Below are positions 20,877-33,049 of a stretch of 64,000 nt of DNA, in pieces. The notes under the pieces were generated by a model. That model saw only the letters and a program-made list of their open reading frames with translations, was not told where the DNA came from and ran no database searches. The stretch's first letter is position 1, and every line of letters starts with the position of its first letter. The position numbers and the translations under genes were made by a program. This DNA comes from Quercus robur (taxonomy: Eukaryota; Streptophyta; Magnoliopsida; Fagales; Fagaceae): the NCBI RefSeq assembly GCF_932294415.1, contig NC_065544.1:22047351-22111350 (forward strand), written 5' to 3'.

Positions 20877-22550
20877 CAAGGTTTTGAAACCCAGACCGGA
20901 CCGTACGGTCCGTCCGAAAAAACCTCGAACCGTTGAACTTTATGGTCTATTTAGGGTGAAGAACCGTTCCTTGCCAAAAAAGCAGGGACCCGCAAGGACC
21001 GCGGTCCGATCATCTGGTTTTGTAAACCGTGACCAGTTTTTGAGGTTCAAACAGTTTCTTCTTGTTTCAGCTTTTCCGGTGAATTTTGGCCAATACACCG
21101 GTATGAAGTTAGGATCAGATCTAGAAGAAATGAAAAAGCACGAAGAAAAACAAAGATCGGAAGGAGATCTGATAATTTCAGATCTTGAACAAAGAGATTT
21201 ATAAGGAAAAAAAAAAAGAACCAGAGAAGAAGAAGACAAGTTCCTCAAAAAAAAAAAAAAAAAAAAAAAAAAGGAAGAAGAAGAACACTACGAAATAGGG
21301 TCTGCACCCAGTTGAAGCAGCAGCCAGTAGATTGCCATCACAGTCGCCGATCACACCTTTGTCGTCTGCTGTTGTTGCTTCGTCTTTTTTTTTTTTTTTT
21401 TTTTTTTCGTTGTTGGAGATCACTCTGTAATGTGTTCTCTTTCTTTGTTGTGTTACTTTGTTACTCCTTTTTGTGTTTTGAATTCCTAGGTCTCTCACAT
21501 GACATGCATTGGAATGATGAAAGGTTTTAAATTTTTAATAAAAGCAAAAAATTTTCAACCATTAGATTGAGATTTTTTTCAGCTGCCAGCATGATGTGAG
21601 TGTGACAAGCATTCTCTCACGTGGCTAACATTGGGATGATGAATAGTTTTAATTTTTTAATAAAAGCAAAAAAATTTCAGCCATTAGATTCAGATTTTTT
21701 TTTCAGCTTCCCAGCATCCCAGCATGATGTGACATGTATTGTTTGGTGTATTAAATATTTTAAGTATTTTTAAGAGGAGTATTGCTCTTACACAAATTAT
21801 TATTGGGTTTCATCTAGACTCATCATTAATATCATATTTTTATTTTCCAATAATCACTCAACACATCAATAGTTTGTAAAATTTTTAATAAAATAATTTA
21901 TATCTCTAACATTATTCTTTGAAGAGTAATGTAGTATCACAATATTTTACACAATTTTTTGCTATAATTTGACACGTGACAAAGTGTGAATAATGAAAAA
22001 AAATTATGGGTTTACATTTCTACTACTCACGTCTCGTCACGTGGCAAATTGTGACAAAATTTGTATAAAATGTTATAGTACTATTATTGCTCTAATTTTA
22101 ATTGATATTTACAATTAAGTATATAATAGTTATTAAATAATTATTTCAATTTAAAATTATTAAATAATTTATTTTATTTTATTTGAGTGTCTTTCTAATT
22201 CTTATATAATTATTATTATTATTATTACAAGTTTAACTAATCAATATATAAATAAATAAATAAATAGATATTATATTTAAATTTGCTTAGGATTTGATAT
22301 TTCTTATTTGTCTTGTAAAAGTTATGATATGAAAATCTATATTTGAAATATAGATATTTATATTTAATTGGATTATTTTAGTTAAATTTTCTATTTATAC
22401 TAATTTAATATATTTATTTATATTAAAATAATTATTAAATTAATTATGACGTCATCACGGTTCAACCCCGGTTGGACCTCGGTTGGACCTCAAAAACCTT
22501 GAACCTCTCTCTTTTACGATTCAATGAACGGTCCGGATCTGAAAACCTTG
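20877..22550. mobile_element. Non-autonomous hAT-like DNA transposon
   Basis: 1,674 bp flanked by the 8-bp duplication CTTCCAAT (20869-20876, 22551-22558), diagnostic of hAT-type integration. Both ends read CAAGGTTTT inward, with imperfect continuation (GAAACCCAGACCGGACCG left; CAGATCCGGACCGTT right, reverse complement). GGTCCG/CGGACC-type motifs are repeated in the first and last 150 bases, as expected for transposase-binding subterminal repeats. No transposase is visible. An open frame through 20704-21204 crosses the boundary and is not believed. A long A-run (21249-21272) and T-run (21387-21408) lie in the centre. Confidence 0.83.
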
Positions 22551-22558
22551 CTTCCAAT

Positions 22559-22724
22559 TAGAAAAATTTATAGAATTTCGTGGCTGTAGAGATAAGGTTT
22601 TTTTTTTTCTTTCTTTCTTTTTTTTTCCCCCTTTTTCCCCTTCTTTTTGCTAATTGGTTGTAGATAGGGTTGGAGTTGGACCAACTTTTCTGTGACCCAA
22701 TGATTATTATTTGGAGCCACATCA

Positions 22725-22766
<42 letters not shown>

Positions 22767-23249
22767 GTAATTTTTATATTATAATTTCTGAAATAGTCTT
22801 TAGTTGTGTGGCTTCATGCCATGGCCTCAGTTCGATTTTGACACGGGAGAAGAGTGCGAAGCTACAGGCTCACAAAGAGTCAGTCTTGGGTGGACTCACT
22901 CACTGGTCAATCAGAACCAGTCTTTCCAATTTGGTGCCCACTAGTGTATTACTCAGCCGCAACATAACTTCAGAATAGACAACATAGGCTACTTCATTTG
23001 AAAATAATTGTGTCCAAGTCAAAACCGAACAGCCAAGACTAGCCAGAGTCCTACAACACGCAAACGAAGGCGAAGAAACGCTGAAACACAGAGAAGACCG
23101 CGTAACTTGTTAACTTGCTATTAATATGCTTTCCCTTTTGGTCTTTCTCAACTCACCACTTCAAACTCTCATTCCTCACTGCTCTGATCTCTACTCTCAT
23201 TCAGACATCTTGCTATAACAGAAATCAAAAAACAAAACATAAACTACAA
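22559..23249 (+). promoter_or_regulatory. Upstream region and 5' UTR of carrier gene copy 2
   Basis: This holds a (TA)n microsatellite at 22735-22763 and, from 23037, the promoter block shared with copy 1. The TATA box of copy 1 (TATAAATA) reads TATTAATA here (23119-23126). Two further substitutions lie in the leader. The sequence upstream of 23037 shows what may lie beyond the window edge for copy 1. Open frame upstream of the ATG is 5' UTR: it has no in-frame ATG before 23250. Confidence 0.6.
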
Positions 23250-24212
23250 ATGGGTTTGAAAGGCTTCGTTGAAGGAGGCATTGCTTCAATAATTGCTGGA
23301 GCTTCCACTCACCCTCTTGATCTCATCAAGGTCCGAATGCAACTTCAAGGCGAATCCAATCCTGCCCTAGTACAGGCCTATCGTCCCACAGTTGCTGCTC
23401 TAAACACCCCAAATGGATACATATCTCTCCACATCGCACCACCACCTCGTGTTGGACTTATTTCCATCGGGACCCAAATCGTCAAATCCGAAGGCGCTAC
23501 CGCCCTTTTCTCCGGTGTCTCCGCCACAATCCTCCGCCAAACACTATACTCCACCACCCGTATGGGCCTTTACGAAATCCTAAAACAGAAATGGTCTGAT
23601 CATTCTGATTCAGACACTGCCAAATTACCAATCATGAAAAAGATAGCAGCTGGCCTTATTGCCGGCAGTGTCGGCGCGGCGGTCGGGAACCCGGCTGACG
23701 TGGCAATGGTCCGCATGCAAGCTGATGGACGTCTCCCTATTGAGCAGCGCCGGAACTACAAGAGTGTGGTTGATGCAATTAGTCAAATGTCAAAGCAAGA
23801 AGGGATTGCTAGCCTGTGGCGCGGTTCGGCGCTAACGGTAAACCGTGCGATGATTGTGACGGCTTCTCAGCTCGCAACTTATGATCAGGTGAAGGAGATG
23901 ATATTGGAAAAGGGTGTGATGAGTGATGGGATCGGGACCCACGTGACGGCGAGCTTTGCCGCCGGGTTTGTGGCCTCGGTGGCTTCGAATCCAATCGATG
24001 TGATCAAGACGAGAGTGATGAATATGAAGTTGGAGGCAGGAGGAGTGGCACCTTACTCTGGTGCATTGGATTGTGCCATGAAGACTGTGAGGACAGAGGG
24101 GCTTATGGCTTTGTATAAGGGTTTTATCCCTACTATCTCAAGGCAAGGGCCATTCACCGTGGTGCTCTTTGTTACACTTGAACAGGTCCGGAAGCTATTC
24201 AAGGATTTGTGA
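23250..24212 (+). CDS. Mitochondrial dicarboxylate carrier (DIC / UCP5-like), copy 2
   Basis: This 320-residue carrier is identical to copy 1 except Gly instead of Asp at residue 2 and Leu instead of Val in TEG(L)MALYKGF. The start is ATG 23250 (MGLKGF, the form conserved in plant DICs); an in-frame extension to 23115 starts at TTG and is rejected. The carrier signatures HPLDLIKVR, NPADVAMVR and NPIDVIKTR are intact. Nucleotide identity to copy 1 is about 99% (9 differences counted), mostly third positions. The residue-2 form suggests this copy is nearer the ancestral state. Its TATA box is altered, so expression may differ from copy 1. A 12.3-kb LTR element begins 837 bp after the stop. Confidence 0.95.
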   Translation: MGLKGFVEGGIASIIAGASTHPLDLIKVRMQLQGESNPALVQAYRPTVAALNTPNGYISLHIAPPPRVGLISIGTQIVKSEGATALFSGVSATILRQTLYSTTRMGLYEILKQKWSDHSDSDTAKLPIMKKIAAGLIAGSVGAAVGNPADVAMVRMQADGRLPIEQRRNYKSVVDAISQMSKQEGIASLWRGSALTVNRAMIVTASQLATYDQVKEMILEKGVMSDGIGTHVTASFAAGFVASVASNPIDVIKTRVMNMKLEAGGVAPYSGALDCAMKTVRTEGLMALYKGFIPTISRQGPFTVVLFVTLEQVRKLFKDL

Positions 24213-25049
24213 TCATGGCAGAGTTGAAACATTCTTTTTAGAGTCTAATTGAGGAACAAAGCAAATTGACATTTTTTTTTCCAATTTTTTTTATTCTTTG
24301 TGCTGACCTATAATATAAATATTGCTTTATTGAAAAAGTTCTAATTCTGTTTGGTTGTGATCTTAGTATCAGTTTCAACTAAATTGCATACAATACTTAA
24401 TGGCACTATATTGAATAAAACTGATTTGGATGGATTACTCGAATCTTCAAGATTTGGTACAATAAATTAAGGGTGTTCATTCCTATATTGCCGAATTAGC
24501 AGTGTCCCCTAAATACAATAGTAATTTACTGTCCACTACTCACTATTAACGAAATTTTCTGAAAAAAGTTCTACCAAATAGCTGAGAAGAGTTTTGGTTC
24601 TTTTTCAGCTGCACTAACTTTTCATAGCTTAAGACTTCATTCTGATTTTTCCCTTCAATTGTCCCCAAAAGACAAAGAAAGACAAATATCTTGCAATCCT
24701 CTGTTTTACCCCTGGCCTGTTTCTGCAAATTCGCCAAACTGTCCTGTAAATGAATAAATGGGACAAACTTTCCACACAACACAAGAAATCAATCAAACTG
24801 GTTCATTCCACTACGAGCTGAAGGAAATCTCACACATATGTTCAAAGTTAATTGATATATTTGAAAAGGGGAGTGCCTAGTAGGAGCTGGTTTACTTTCA
24901 GTCCGTTAATTTGGATAAAGCATTGACTCAAACTAGGATGTAATATTAATACCTAAGTCAGAAACATAATATCTACGCATTATTAGTCCACCAGCCTACA
25001 AAATGCTTTTCATTACTTTACCATATATACACTTATATTATTATGATTT

Positions 25050-25890
25050 TGTTAGGTTCTAAGACTTTAGGAACTAAATGTATTAGAAATTCAATTTGTA
25101 ATGTGTTGGCAAACTATGATCAAAACTTAAAGTCTAGATTTAGGCTGTTCAAAGTGTGCTTATTTGTAAAGTTGGAATCAAGTGAATTGTAGGATTTATT
25201 GGCTAAATCTGCAAGGTTCGATCGATCGAACCTCGTGCAGATTATTTTTCTACAGAATTTCCAACTCAACCCAAGCCTAGTTTGACGTGTAGGGTTTTAT
25301 AATTTACTCCAAGTATAAAAGGAAAAACCCTAGGCACATTTTAGGAGTTGTTGATATGCTGTGTGTTGAATCCCTTATGAGATCCAAAGGTGTTTACCTT
25401 CATATATACTTAGGGTTATCAAGATTCATGTCAAGAACTTGGTGATCGCTTCAGTTGCTGCATAAAGAATTTAAAGGAGATCTGAAACCTTTGAGTGGAG
25501 TCTCAAAGTCACAAGTGGGAGTACCTGTGGTTGCAGTGGGTCAAGCAAAGAAGTAGTCCGTGGACTCGGAGTTGTTACGTGGTCATGGTAGTAAGTTTTC
25601 TACACGAGGTAACAATAGGATGTTAGTGGTCTATGTCTTATTGTAAAAACGTCAATTCTTTCATAGTGGATCTGTTTTACCTTGAGGATAGTTAGGTTAA
25701 ATCCTCCCCAGGTTTTTTACCCATTTGGCTTTCCTGAGTTATCATATCGTTGTGTTATTTACTTTTCCGCATTACTTACATGATATGATTTAATTGTATT
25801 AACCTAGATCTGAATAATTTATTTAAGTAATCACTTGGCTAAATAACTAGGCTAAACAACTTGTGTTTTAAGGGGTCTAAAAACATTACA
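25050..25890 (+). repeat. 5' LTR of element C
   Basis: Runs TGTTAGGTTCTAAGAC to AAAACATTACA. A perfect 18-bp palindrome GGTTCGATCGATCGAACC (near 25216-25233) lies about 80 bp before an AGTATAAAAGG TATA box (25312-25322). It is 20 bp shorter than the 3' LTR, mainly because the palindrome region differs. Confidence 0.93.
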
Positions 25891-25892
25891 AT

Positions 25893-25904
25893 TGGTATCA
25901 GAGC
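25893..25904 (+). other. Primer-binding site of element C
   Basis: TGGTATCAGAGC stands two bases after the LTR end, complementary to initiator tRNA-Met. Confidence 0.92.
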
Positions 25905-27591
25905 GGGTTAGCTCTTGTATTTACATTCTTTGATCTAAGAGTTGATCATTGACCCCTGTTGTCATGGAACACAGTCACTCTCTTATGATCCCACCTCAAT
26001 TTGATGGGAACAACTATGCCTACTGGAAAGTAAGGATGAAAGCATTCTTGAAATCTATTGATGAGAGAGTCTAGAATTTCGTTGAATACGGATGGGAGAA
26101 ACTGACTACATCTGTAAGCCACTAGCAAACTTTTTAGAAAGAAGCAGTCGTTTTTAATAGCAAAGCCATGAATGCTATTTTTAATGCTATTTTTACGGAG
26201 GAATTCAAGAGAATCTCTAATGTTGAGGTTGCTCATATTGCATGGAATATTTTCCAAACTGTGCATGAAGGTATAAACGCAGTTAAAATTAACAAACTGC
26301 AACGATTAACTACTAGATTTGAAAGTATTGGAATGTCTGATGATGAGTGTTTTGATGAATTTTATGCTAAACTGAATGATATTGTTAACTCTGCTTATAA
26401 TTTGGGTGAAATTTATGATCAACCTAAGATTATTAGGAAGATTCTTAGATCCTTGACTAAAGATTTTAGACCCAAAGTGACCGTCATTATTGAAAGCAAG
26501 GATGTGGACTCCATCTTTGTTGATGAGCTTGTAGGATCTCTCCAGTCCTATGAGCTAGACCTACCTAAGACAAACAAATCCAAATCAATGGCTCTTAAGT
26601 TAGTTGATGATGTTGATGGTAATGGATTTGATGATGAACTCTCTTCTACAGAGATTGCATATCTTGCCAAGAACATTATAAACTTTCTTAGGAATAACAA
26701 CAGAAGGGTAAGAGGTAAAAACGATGTTGAATCTAGGAATTTTAAGAGGAATAAACCCACTAAAGTGAATAATACTGATAAATCTAAAGAAAGAGTAAGT
26801 CAAACCTCTAAAAATTCCATAGGTCAACAATGTTTTGGCTGTCAAGGGTACGATCATGTGAAATCAGAATGTTCTACATTCTTGAGATCAAAAGGTAAAG
26901 TTATGGATGTAACCCTTATGATGATGAAGTTTCTGATCATGAGTCTAGTAGTGATGATAATGGAAATTTCATTGCTTTCACAGCTACTGCTATAGTTGAT
27001 GAAAGTGTTGTGGTTGATAAGAACCCTTCTAATAGGGAACTCTCTAAGAATGCTGATTTGCAAGAAACCTATAATAAATTTTGCAAAGTTGTTACAAAGG
27101 ATACTATGAATGTTGACTTAGGCTCGTAAAAAATTGCTTTGCTTGAACTTGATAAGAAAAATTTGTTGTTGAAATTGTTTGATACGAATGAATTGATTAG
27201 TAAGGTGAAGACTGAAAACATGTTGTTACTTGATAAAGTTAAGAACTTGGAACTAGAATTATCTGTTGTTAGAGAACAAACAAATAGGTCTACTAGTTCT
27301 AAACTTGAACACATGTTAATTATTCAGAAGTCTTTCTTAGACAAAATTGGTCTAGGTTTTGAAGATAGTATCTCTATGTCTAAAACTCATTCCACAAACT
27401 TTATTTCTTCTTCTGAGCCCCCCAAGAGTGAGATTGTCAAACTAGTAGAAGTTACATCACCTCCTAAGAAGATTAGGGTTGATCTTAATGAGTCTAAGCC
27501 TAAGAATCCTCATCTTTCTAAGGATAAGTTACATGATAGACCTTTAAGGGTTTGTCATTTTTGTGGAAAGATTGGGCATATTCGTCCAAAC

Positions 27592-28565
27592 TGATAAGCC
27601 AAAAACGAATTGATCCCTTATAATAAATTAACTAATTAATTTAGCCAAGTGAATTAATTAAGTTAATTAATCATGCAAATGTGTGGTAGCACAAACAAAT
27701 CACCAATAAACTAATTATGTAGCGGAAAATAAATAACATGGTGATTTGTTTACAAATAGGGAAAACCTAAAGGCAAAAACCTCATCAGGTGATTTTTAGG
27801 TCATCACTCCCGAAATTCCACTATTATCAAAACAAGCGGCTACAAGTAAAGGAATTCAAGTACCTTATACCAACCTATAGTTGAACCCTTACCTCAATAC
27901 TCAATTGGACTTGTTCTGTAGTGACAATTTCTCCTTTTGATGCACGGCTCCCAAGTACATGACTAACCAATACGCGAATCCTAGTACGTGACTTCAATCA
28001 CCAACTAGAGAAAGTTGTTGGCTGCAAAGTTCTTCGGTTCATTCCAACAATGAAGATCAAGAAGATGCTTGGTCACAAAACCCTACGGTGCACATACACA
28101 GCAACTTCTTCCCAAGAATGATGAACTGGGGCAAAACTTTGTCCCCGGTTACAAATTGCTTAAACAAACTTTGCTCAATACTTATGCAACTTGTATATAT
28201 TTTGACGGCCCAAACACATAATCACGGATTAGAATCAAAACACTGGAATTATGTTTTTCATAAAGCTCGATAGATATCTGTCTGTCGAGATGCTGTCGAG
28301 CAGCTGTCGAGCCTCGGGGCTAGAATAGCTTCTTATGCTCGATGAATAGCTAGTTGTCGAGCTTTAATGAACAGCACTTCTTTAGCTTGAATCTTGGACA
28401 GACTTGCATGTCTTCAACACTTAATCTTGAAACACAGTTTCTTAAAATATTAAACACATCCTAGATCTACCCAAATACAAGTAAAGTGCGTTTTGTCAAA
28501 GGATAAGCCAATTACATAAAATAGTGACATATGTTCCTAACAAGTGAATCACATATGTCCTAACA
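27592..28565 (-). repeat. 3' LTR of element E
   Basis: On the minus strand it runs TGTTAGGACATATGTG to TTTTTGGCTTATCA, 974 bp. Clustered CTGTCGAG/CTCGATAG motifs lie at 28266-28360. The adjoining internal sequence reads GCCAAATGGGGAGATT on the minus strand (28566-28581), the purine tract. Confidence 0.9.
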
Positions 28566-28581
28566 ATCTCCCCATTTGGCA

Positions 28582-29127
28582 ATCCGTGACAAAACCATAA
28601 CAAACAAATGAACATATGAGAGAAGTCATAAATCACTCAACTCATATTCACTTGTTGAATACAATAAATTCTATCCTAACACAAACTCTTGAAAAACTTT
28701 GCAAGAAGAGAGTTTATGGCAAGTAGACTTTGGTAACCTATATTTCTGAAACACTTTAAACAAAACTCATCAAGGCATCTTTGTGTGAAACGGAAATAAT
28801 AGATTGCATACATGTAATAAGAAGTATGTGTATAAAGAGAGAAAAAAAAAACAATACATGTAAGGGTAGGTGAAAGAAACATACATCAACATATATAAAG
28901 AAGATAAGTACAATGTATGTCAAAAATGGTCACAAGACCCATGTACAAGAACACATGTATCTAAAATAATGAAAAGAAAAAAGATACAAGTAATCCTCAC
29001 TACATCCCTAAAAAAAATCAACACTCCCATTAACAAAATGTCCTATACTAACTCTCCCCTAAGAATGACTACTCTCATATCCAAAACTACTTCCCCTTTT
29101 TGTCACAAGTAACAAAGGGTAAGAATG
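28582..29127 (-). other. Non-coding region between ORF2 and the 3' LTR of element E
   Basis: AT-rich DNA, alignable with 49083-49640 of element F. It includes the conserved TTTTGTCACGGATTGCC stretch just inside the purine tract. Small ORFs are not conserved as frames. Confidence 0.6.
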
Positions 29128-30324
29128 TCAAGTAGACATCTCATCGATAGAGCTAGCATCTTCATCATCATCATCCGAAGCATCATCATCATCACCATCA
29201 TCATCATCCTCATCCTCAGACTTAGAAGCCACTAGAGGAGGTGGTGGAGGAGAAGCCTCAGGAGCAAAACCACCTATGGTCGCCTGTCATCGTGCAATAC
29301 GACCGACACGAACGTTCACCTGATACAACTCTGTAGAGAGTGTATCAAGGCGAGCATCCATGCACTACAGGTGCGCCATGATGTCTCCTAGAGTCACATC
29401 GCCCAAAGAAGAGAAGAGAGCGGATGTGGATGAAGCAGAATGAGACGGAGCAAAACGGGAGGGAGGAGCTACTGAATCTGACTGCCGAGATCGAAACTGT
29501 GCCTCGCTACGTTTAACGGTAGCGTAGTCTATGTCACACATGATAGAAAAATGGTCGGAAGATGGAAAAGGAACAGAAAAATGGCATAGAATCTGCGTGA
29601 TAGTCGAAGGGAAAATGAGCTTATCATGGGTAGCCGTATCCCTATACACATCTAAGATAAAAAGAATAAAATGTGAAGGAAAATCTATAGTGAGGTGCTC
29701 TAACAAAGAAAGCAAAAATCGAGCACGAGGCTCTATGATAAAGTTATAGTGAAAGAGTGGGTGCAAAACAAAAGTCATCACCATGTTCATGAATCTAGGA
29801 CCTTTAGCAAAGGGCCTACATGGTGTGAACTGACGATCACCCCAATCTACGGGACGCTCACAGAAAGCGGAAATCATCTCGTCTTTGGACACAGTCCTCA
29901 GACGCTCACAACCGGGGTAGTCAAGATGCTCTACCCTCGAAACATGAAGTACATCCGCAACAAGCTACGGTATGACTACAATGCACGTAACTCGAACGTA
30001 AGTAGAAAAGAGAGGTACTGAAAAATCGAAACCATGCATGTTGGAGTAAAACTCCTAGATCAGCACGGTCGGACAAGTGACTGGGACATCATACAATGAC
30101 TCCCATCCCCGACTGTGAATGACAGTGGGAAGGTCAGTGTCAGCGAAGTTCGCCAAAATGACTCGACGTTCCGAATGAACACCTCGTCGAGAAAAGTTCT
30201 CCGAGAAGTCCTTTCGGTCATCCTAATCACGGAACCGGATATGAGAAGGAGTAGGATTAGAAGAAGGCGATGCCCTAGAACGCAAAGGGTTCTAGGACGG
30301 AGCTGACTTATGCTTAGGTACCAT
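29128..30324 (-). pseudogene. Second ORF of element E
   Basis: A single 399-codon frame from ATG 30324 (MVPKHKSAPS) to TGA 29128, broken by several in-frame stops, mostly TAG where F or related copies have sense codons. Conserved blocks: SRGWESLYDVPVTCP, EFYSNMHGFD, DYPGCERL, VDWGDRQFTPC and IIEPRARFLLSLLEHLTIDF. The C-terminus is Ser/Asp/Glu-rich (encoded 29140-29230), as in F. The central EFY(S)NMH block resembles the EFYANL motif of the 'putative plant transposon protein' family. Function unknown. The longest intact stretch is 29365-29892. Confidence 0.75.
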
Positions 30325-30578
30325 AGACACGACTAACGTAAACAGAAAGAGACGGAGAGAAAGAGAGACAATCAGAAAAGTCCCAAAGTAATTCAAATAT
30401 AACAAGTATATTGAAAAAAGAGTACGTATGCATCGAGAATGCATGAACATGTGATATGCAAAAGAAATTGCATCGTGGGCTCAGCCCAATCCAATCCTAT
30501 CAGCACACAATCAATTTGCACACATCTAAATGCATGATAATACTATTATTATGCTAATGTGATGCAATGCATGAGATT

Positions 30579-31748
30579 TTAAAGTTTCTCATGTTTCTCA
30601 AAAAGCTTGTATAATTTCTCATAGGTTGTATGGATATCATCTTGATCATCCATCTTCTCAAACTTGGACTCTACCAATTCCTCTTCTTCAACCACATCTT
30701 CAACAATCCCATCAGTAGGATTGACAATGGCAGTAAAGGCATTCAAGATTTCGTCATCCTCATTGTCGGAATCATCCTTAGTCTCGGTGTCACTCAAGGT
30801 AGCAGCAAGTGTCTTGCTCTTCCCAATGCTCTTGAGATATGTAGGACACTCTTGTTTCATGTGACCAAAGCCTTGACACCCAAAGCACTTAGGTCCTACG
30901 GGAACAGTGTACTGATCACCATCCCTTACATCCTCCTTCCCTTTGTCTTGGATCTTGAACTGAGAAGAACTGGATTGCCTACGGTCCTTGTTGAAGCCCT
31001 TTCCATTGGCATTCTTCATAAACTTCTTGAACTGCCTGGTGATGTAGGACTTCATCTTAGAATCTTCTTCATCTGAAGATTCATCTATTTCACTGCTTTT
31101 GGCCTTTAGTGCCATGCTCTTGCCTTTACCCGTCTTGCCAATCCTAGTCAACCCTAGCTCGTAGGTCTGTAGATTTCCAACCAACTCTATTAAAGGAATC
31201 TTGTCAATGTCCTTTGATTCCTCGATTGTCGTAATCTTGGCATGGAATCTTTCAGGTAAAGATTTGAGTACCTTTCTCACAATCTTGGGTTTAGGAATGG
31301 TTTTCCCAAGATTGAAAGCTAAGTTCACTATGTCCTTGAGCTTGGCATAGAACTCATCGGATGACTCATCCTCCTCCATCATAATCTCTTCGAAGCTTGT
31401 AGTGAGCCTCTGAAACTTTGAATCCTTAATGGCCTTTGTTCCCTTATAGGTTGTCTAGAGAATGGTCCATGCTTCCTTAGCAGTTTCAGTGGAGGATATC
31501 TTCTTGAACTCCTCATTGATGACCGCACTAAATAAGGCATTCAATGCTTTACTGTTGAAGTTTGCCGCCTTGATCTTGGCATCATCCCAATCGGCCGGCA
31601 CTTCCTTCGGCTTGGTCTAGCCTATCTCAACAACTTGCCACACTTTCTCATCTAAAGACTACAAGAAAGCTCTCATGCGTACATTCCAGCATGCATAGTT
31701 AGTGTCATCAAATAAAGGAGGTATGATTAATGACTATCCTCTATCCAT
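30579..31748 (-). pseudogene. Gag of element E with amber codons
   Basis: One continuous 390-codon frame from ATG 31748, interrupted by four or five TAG codons at Gln or Trp positions (for example near 31659, 31618 and 31456) but without frameshifts. The core after 31382 is open for 267 codons: the UBN2-like part, a KGKSMALK motif, one knuckle CFGCQGFGHMKQEC, then an acidic segment. It ends at KHEKL, well before the second knuckle found in F, so its C-terminal third was lost by the same deletion that removed the gag-ORF2 spacer. Confidence 0.82.
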
Positions 31749-31807
31749 GACAAACAGGGGTCAATGGATCAACACAGCAAAGATTAAACCCTAATCAGAG
31801 TGTGCCT

Positions 31808-31819
31808 GCTCTAATACCA
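31808..31819 (-). other. Primer-binding site of element E
   Basis: Minus strand TGGTATTAGAGC stands two bases from the LTR end; one C-to-T change from the initiator-Met consensus. Confidence 0.88.
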
Positions 31820-31821
31820 CT

Positions 31822-32834
31822 TGATATTCCAAAAACGAATTGACCTTTTGTGATAAATTAACCAATTAATTTAGCAAAGTGAATTAATTAAGTTAGTTAA
31901 TCATGTAAACGCGTGGTAGCACAAACAAATCACCAATAAACTAATTATACAGCGAAAAATAAATAACACGGTGATTTGTTTACGAATGGGGAAAACCTAA
32001 CGGCAAAAACCCCTCCGAGTGATTTTCAGGTCACCACTCCCGAAATTCCACTATTATCAAAACAAGTGGTTACAAGTAAAGGAATCCCAGTACCTTATAC
32101 AAAACTACAGTTGAACCCTTACCCCAATACCCAATTGGACTTGTTCTGTAGTGACAATTTCTCCTTTCGATGCACGGCTCCTAAGTACGTGACTAACCAA
32201 TGCGCGGATCCCAGTACGCGACTTCAATCACCAACTAGAGAAGGTTGTTGGCTGTAAAGTTCTTCAGTTCATCCCAACGATGAAGATCAAGAAGATGCTT
32301 AGTCACAAAACCCTACGGTACACATACACAGCAACTTTTTCACAAGAATGATGAATTAGGGCAAAACTTTGTCTCTGATTACAAATTGCTTGAATAAACT
32401 TGGCTCAACACTTGTGCAACTTGTATATATTTTGACAGCCCTTAAAATAATCCTTTTATATGTCTAGCGTTAGAAGAAAAGAAAACCCAAACACATAACC
32501 ACAGATTATAGTCAAAACAGTACTGGAATTCTGTTTTTCATAAAGCTCGTTAGATACCTGTCTGTGGAGCAGCTGTCTAGCCTTGGGGTTGGAACAACTT
32601 CTTAAGCTCGATGGATAGTTAGCTGTCAAGCTTTAAGGAATAGCACTTCTTCAACTTGAATCTTGGACAGACTTGCATATCTTCAATACTTGATCTTGAA
32701 ACACAATTTCTTAAAGTATTAAACACATCCTAAATCTACCCAAATACAAGTGAAGTGCGTTTTGTCAAAGGATAAGCCAATTACATAAAATAGTGTCATA
32801 TATTCCTAACAAGTGAATCACATATGTCCTAACA
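31822..32834 (-). repeat. 5' LTR of element E
   Basis: 1,013 bp; minus strand TGTTAGGACATATGTG to GTTTTTGGAATATCA. It is longer than the 3' LTR, partly from a 55-base segment around 32439-32490 (CCTTTTATATGTCTAGCG) that includes the likely TATA region and is missing from 27592-28565. Confidence 0.9.
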
Positions 32835-33049
32835 CAAACTGTTTCAAGCTGCAAGTTGCAAAGCGAGCAAATAATCCAAAAGTACCTGTGCCTCAAGTAC
32901 AAGATCCTATAGTACTTATTGGTGAGTTGGTAAAGGCGTTAAACATTTATACCAATCCTGGAGTTGCTCATCATTCTAATATGAATAATAACTCCAATGC
33001 AAGAGTTGCATCTAAAAGGTTTTGGATCCAAAAGGCTCAATCTAATTGA

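Larger units (their letters stand above)
27592..32834 (-). mobile_element. Non-autonomous gag/ORF2 LTR element E nested in C
   Basis: A 5,243-bp element in reverse orientation, flanked by the 5-bp duplication CAAAC (27587-27591, 32835-32839), inside the second zinc-knuckle codons of C gag. On the minus strand: 5' LTR (31822-32834), primer site, gag (31748-30579), ORF2 (30324-29128), purine tract, 3' LTR (27592-28565). Only about 250 bp separate gag and ORF2, so the long spacer and palindrome cluster present in C and F are missing. No pol domains are present. LTR divergence is near 10% over the first 150 bases by eye. Confidence 0.92.
25964..33049 (+). pseudogene. Degenerate gag of element C, split by element E
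   Basis: The coding parts are 25964-27591 and 32835-33049. The N-terminus MEHSHSLMIPPQFDGNNYAY is Copia-gag like. Stops (TAG) at Trp or Gln positions occur between 26070 and 26140. A long open stretch (26168-26995) holds the UBN2-like core and the first knuckle, CFGCQGYDHVKSEC. A frameshift near 26915 and a stop near 27127 follow. Then comes a coiled-coil-like stretch and the second knuckle CHFCGKIGHIRPN, whose final Cys codon lies at 32838, on the far side of element E. The C-terminus ends at 33049. The protein cannot be made as it stands. Confidence 0.88.

Noticed and set aside
20704..21204. 166-codon ORF
   Set aside because: It runs from unique DNA across the hAT target site into the subterminal repeats (GGTCCG motifs), so it cannot be a conserved gene.
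23115..23249. N-terminal extension of carrier copy 2 by 45 codons
   Set aside because: It starts at TTG, has no upstream in-frame ATG, and is open only because the TATA-region change removed a stop present in copy 1. The conserved MGLKGF start is at 23250.
31976..32257. ORF of 93 codons antisense to the LTR of E, with a similar one at 14542-14763
   Set aside because: The peptides resemble each other, but both lie in copies of the same LTR at high DNA identity, and the frame is broken in other LTR copies. No evidence of coding.
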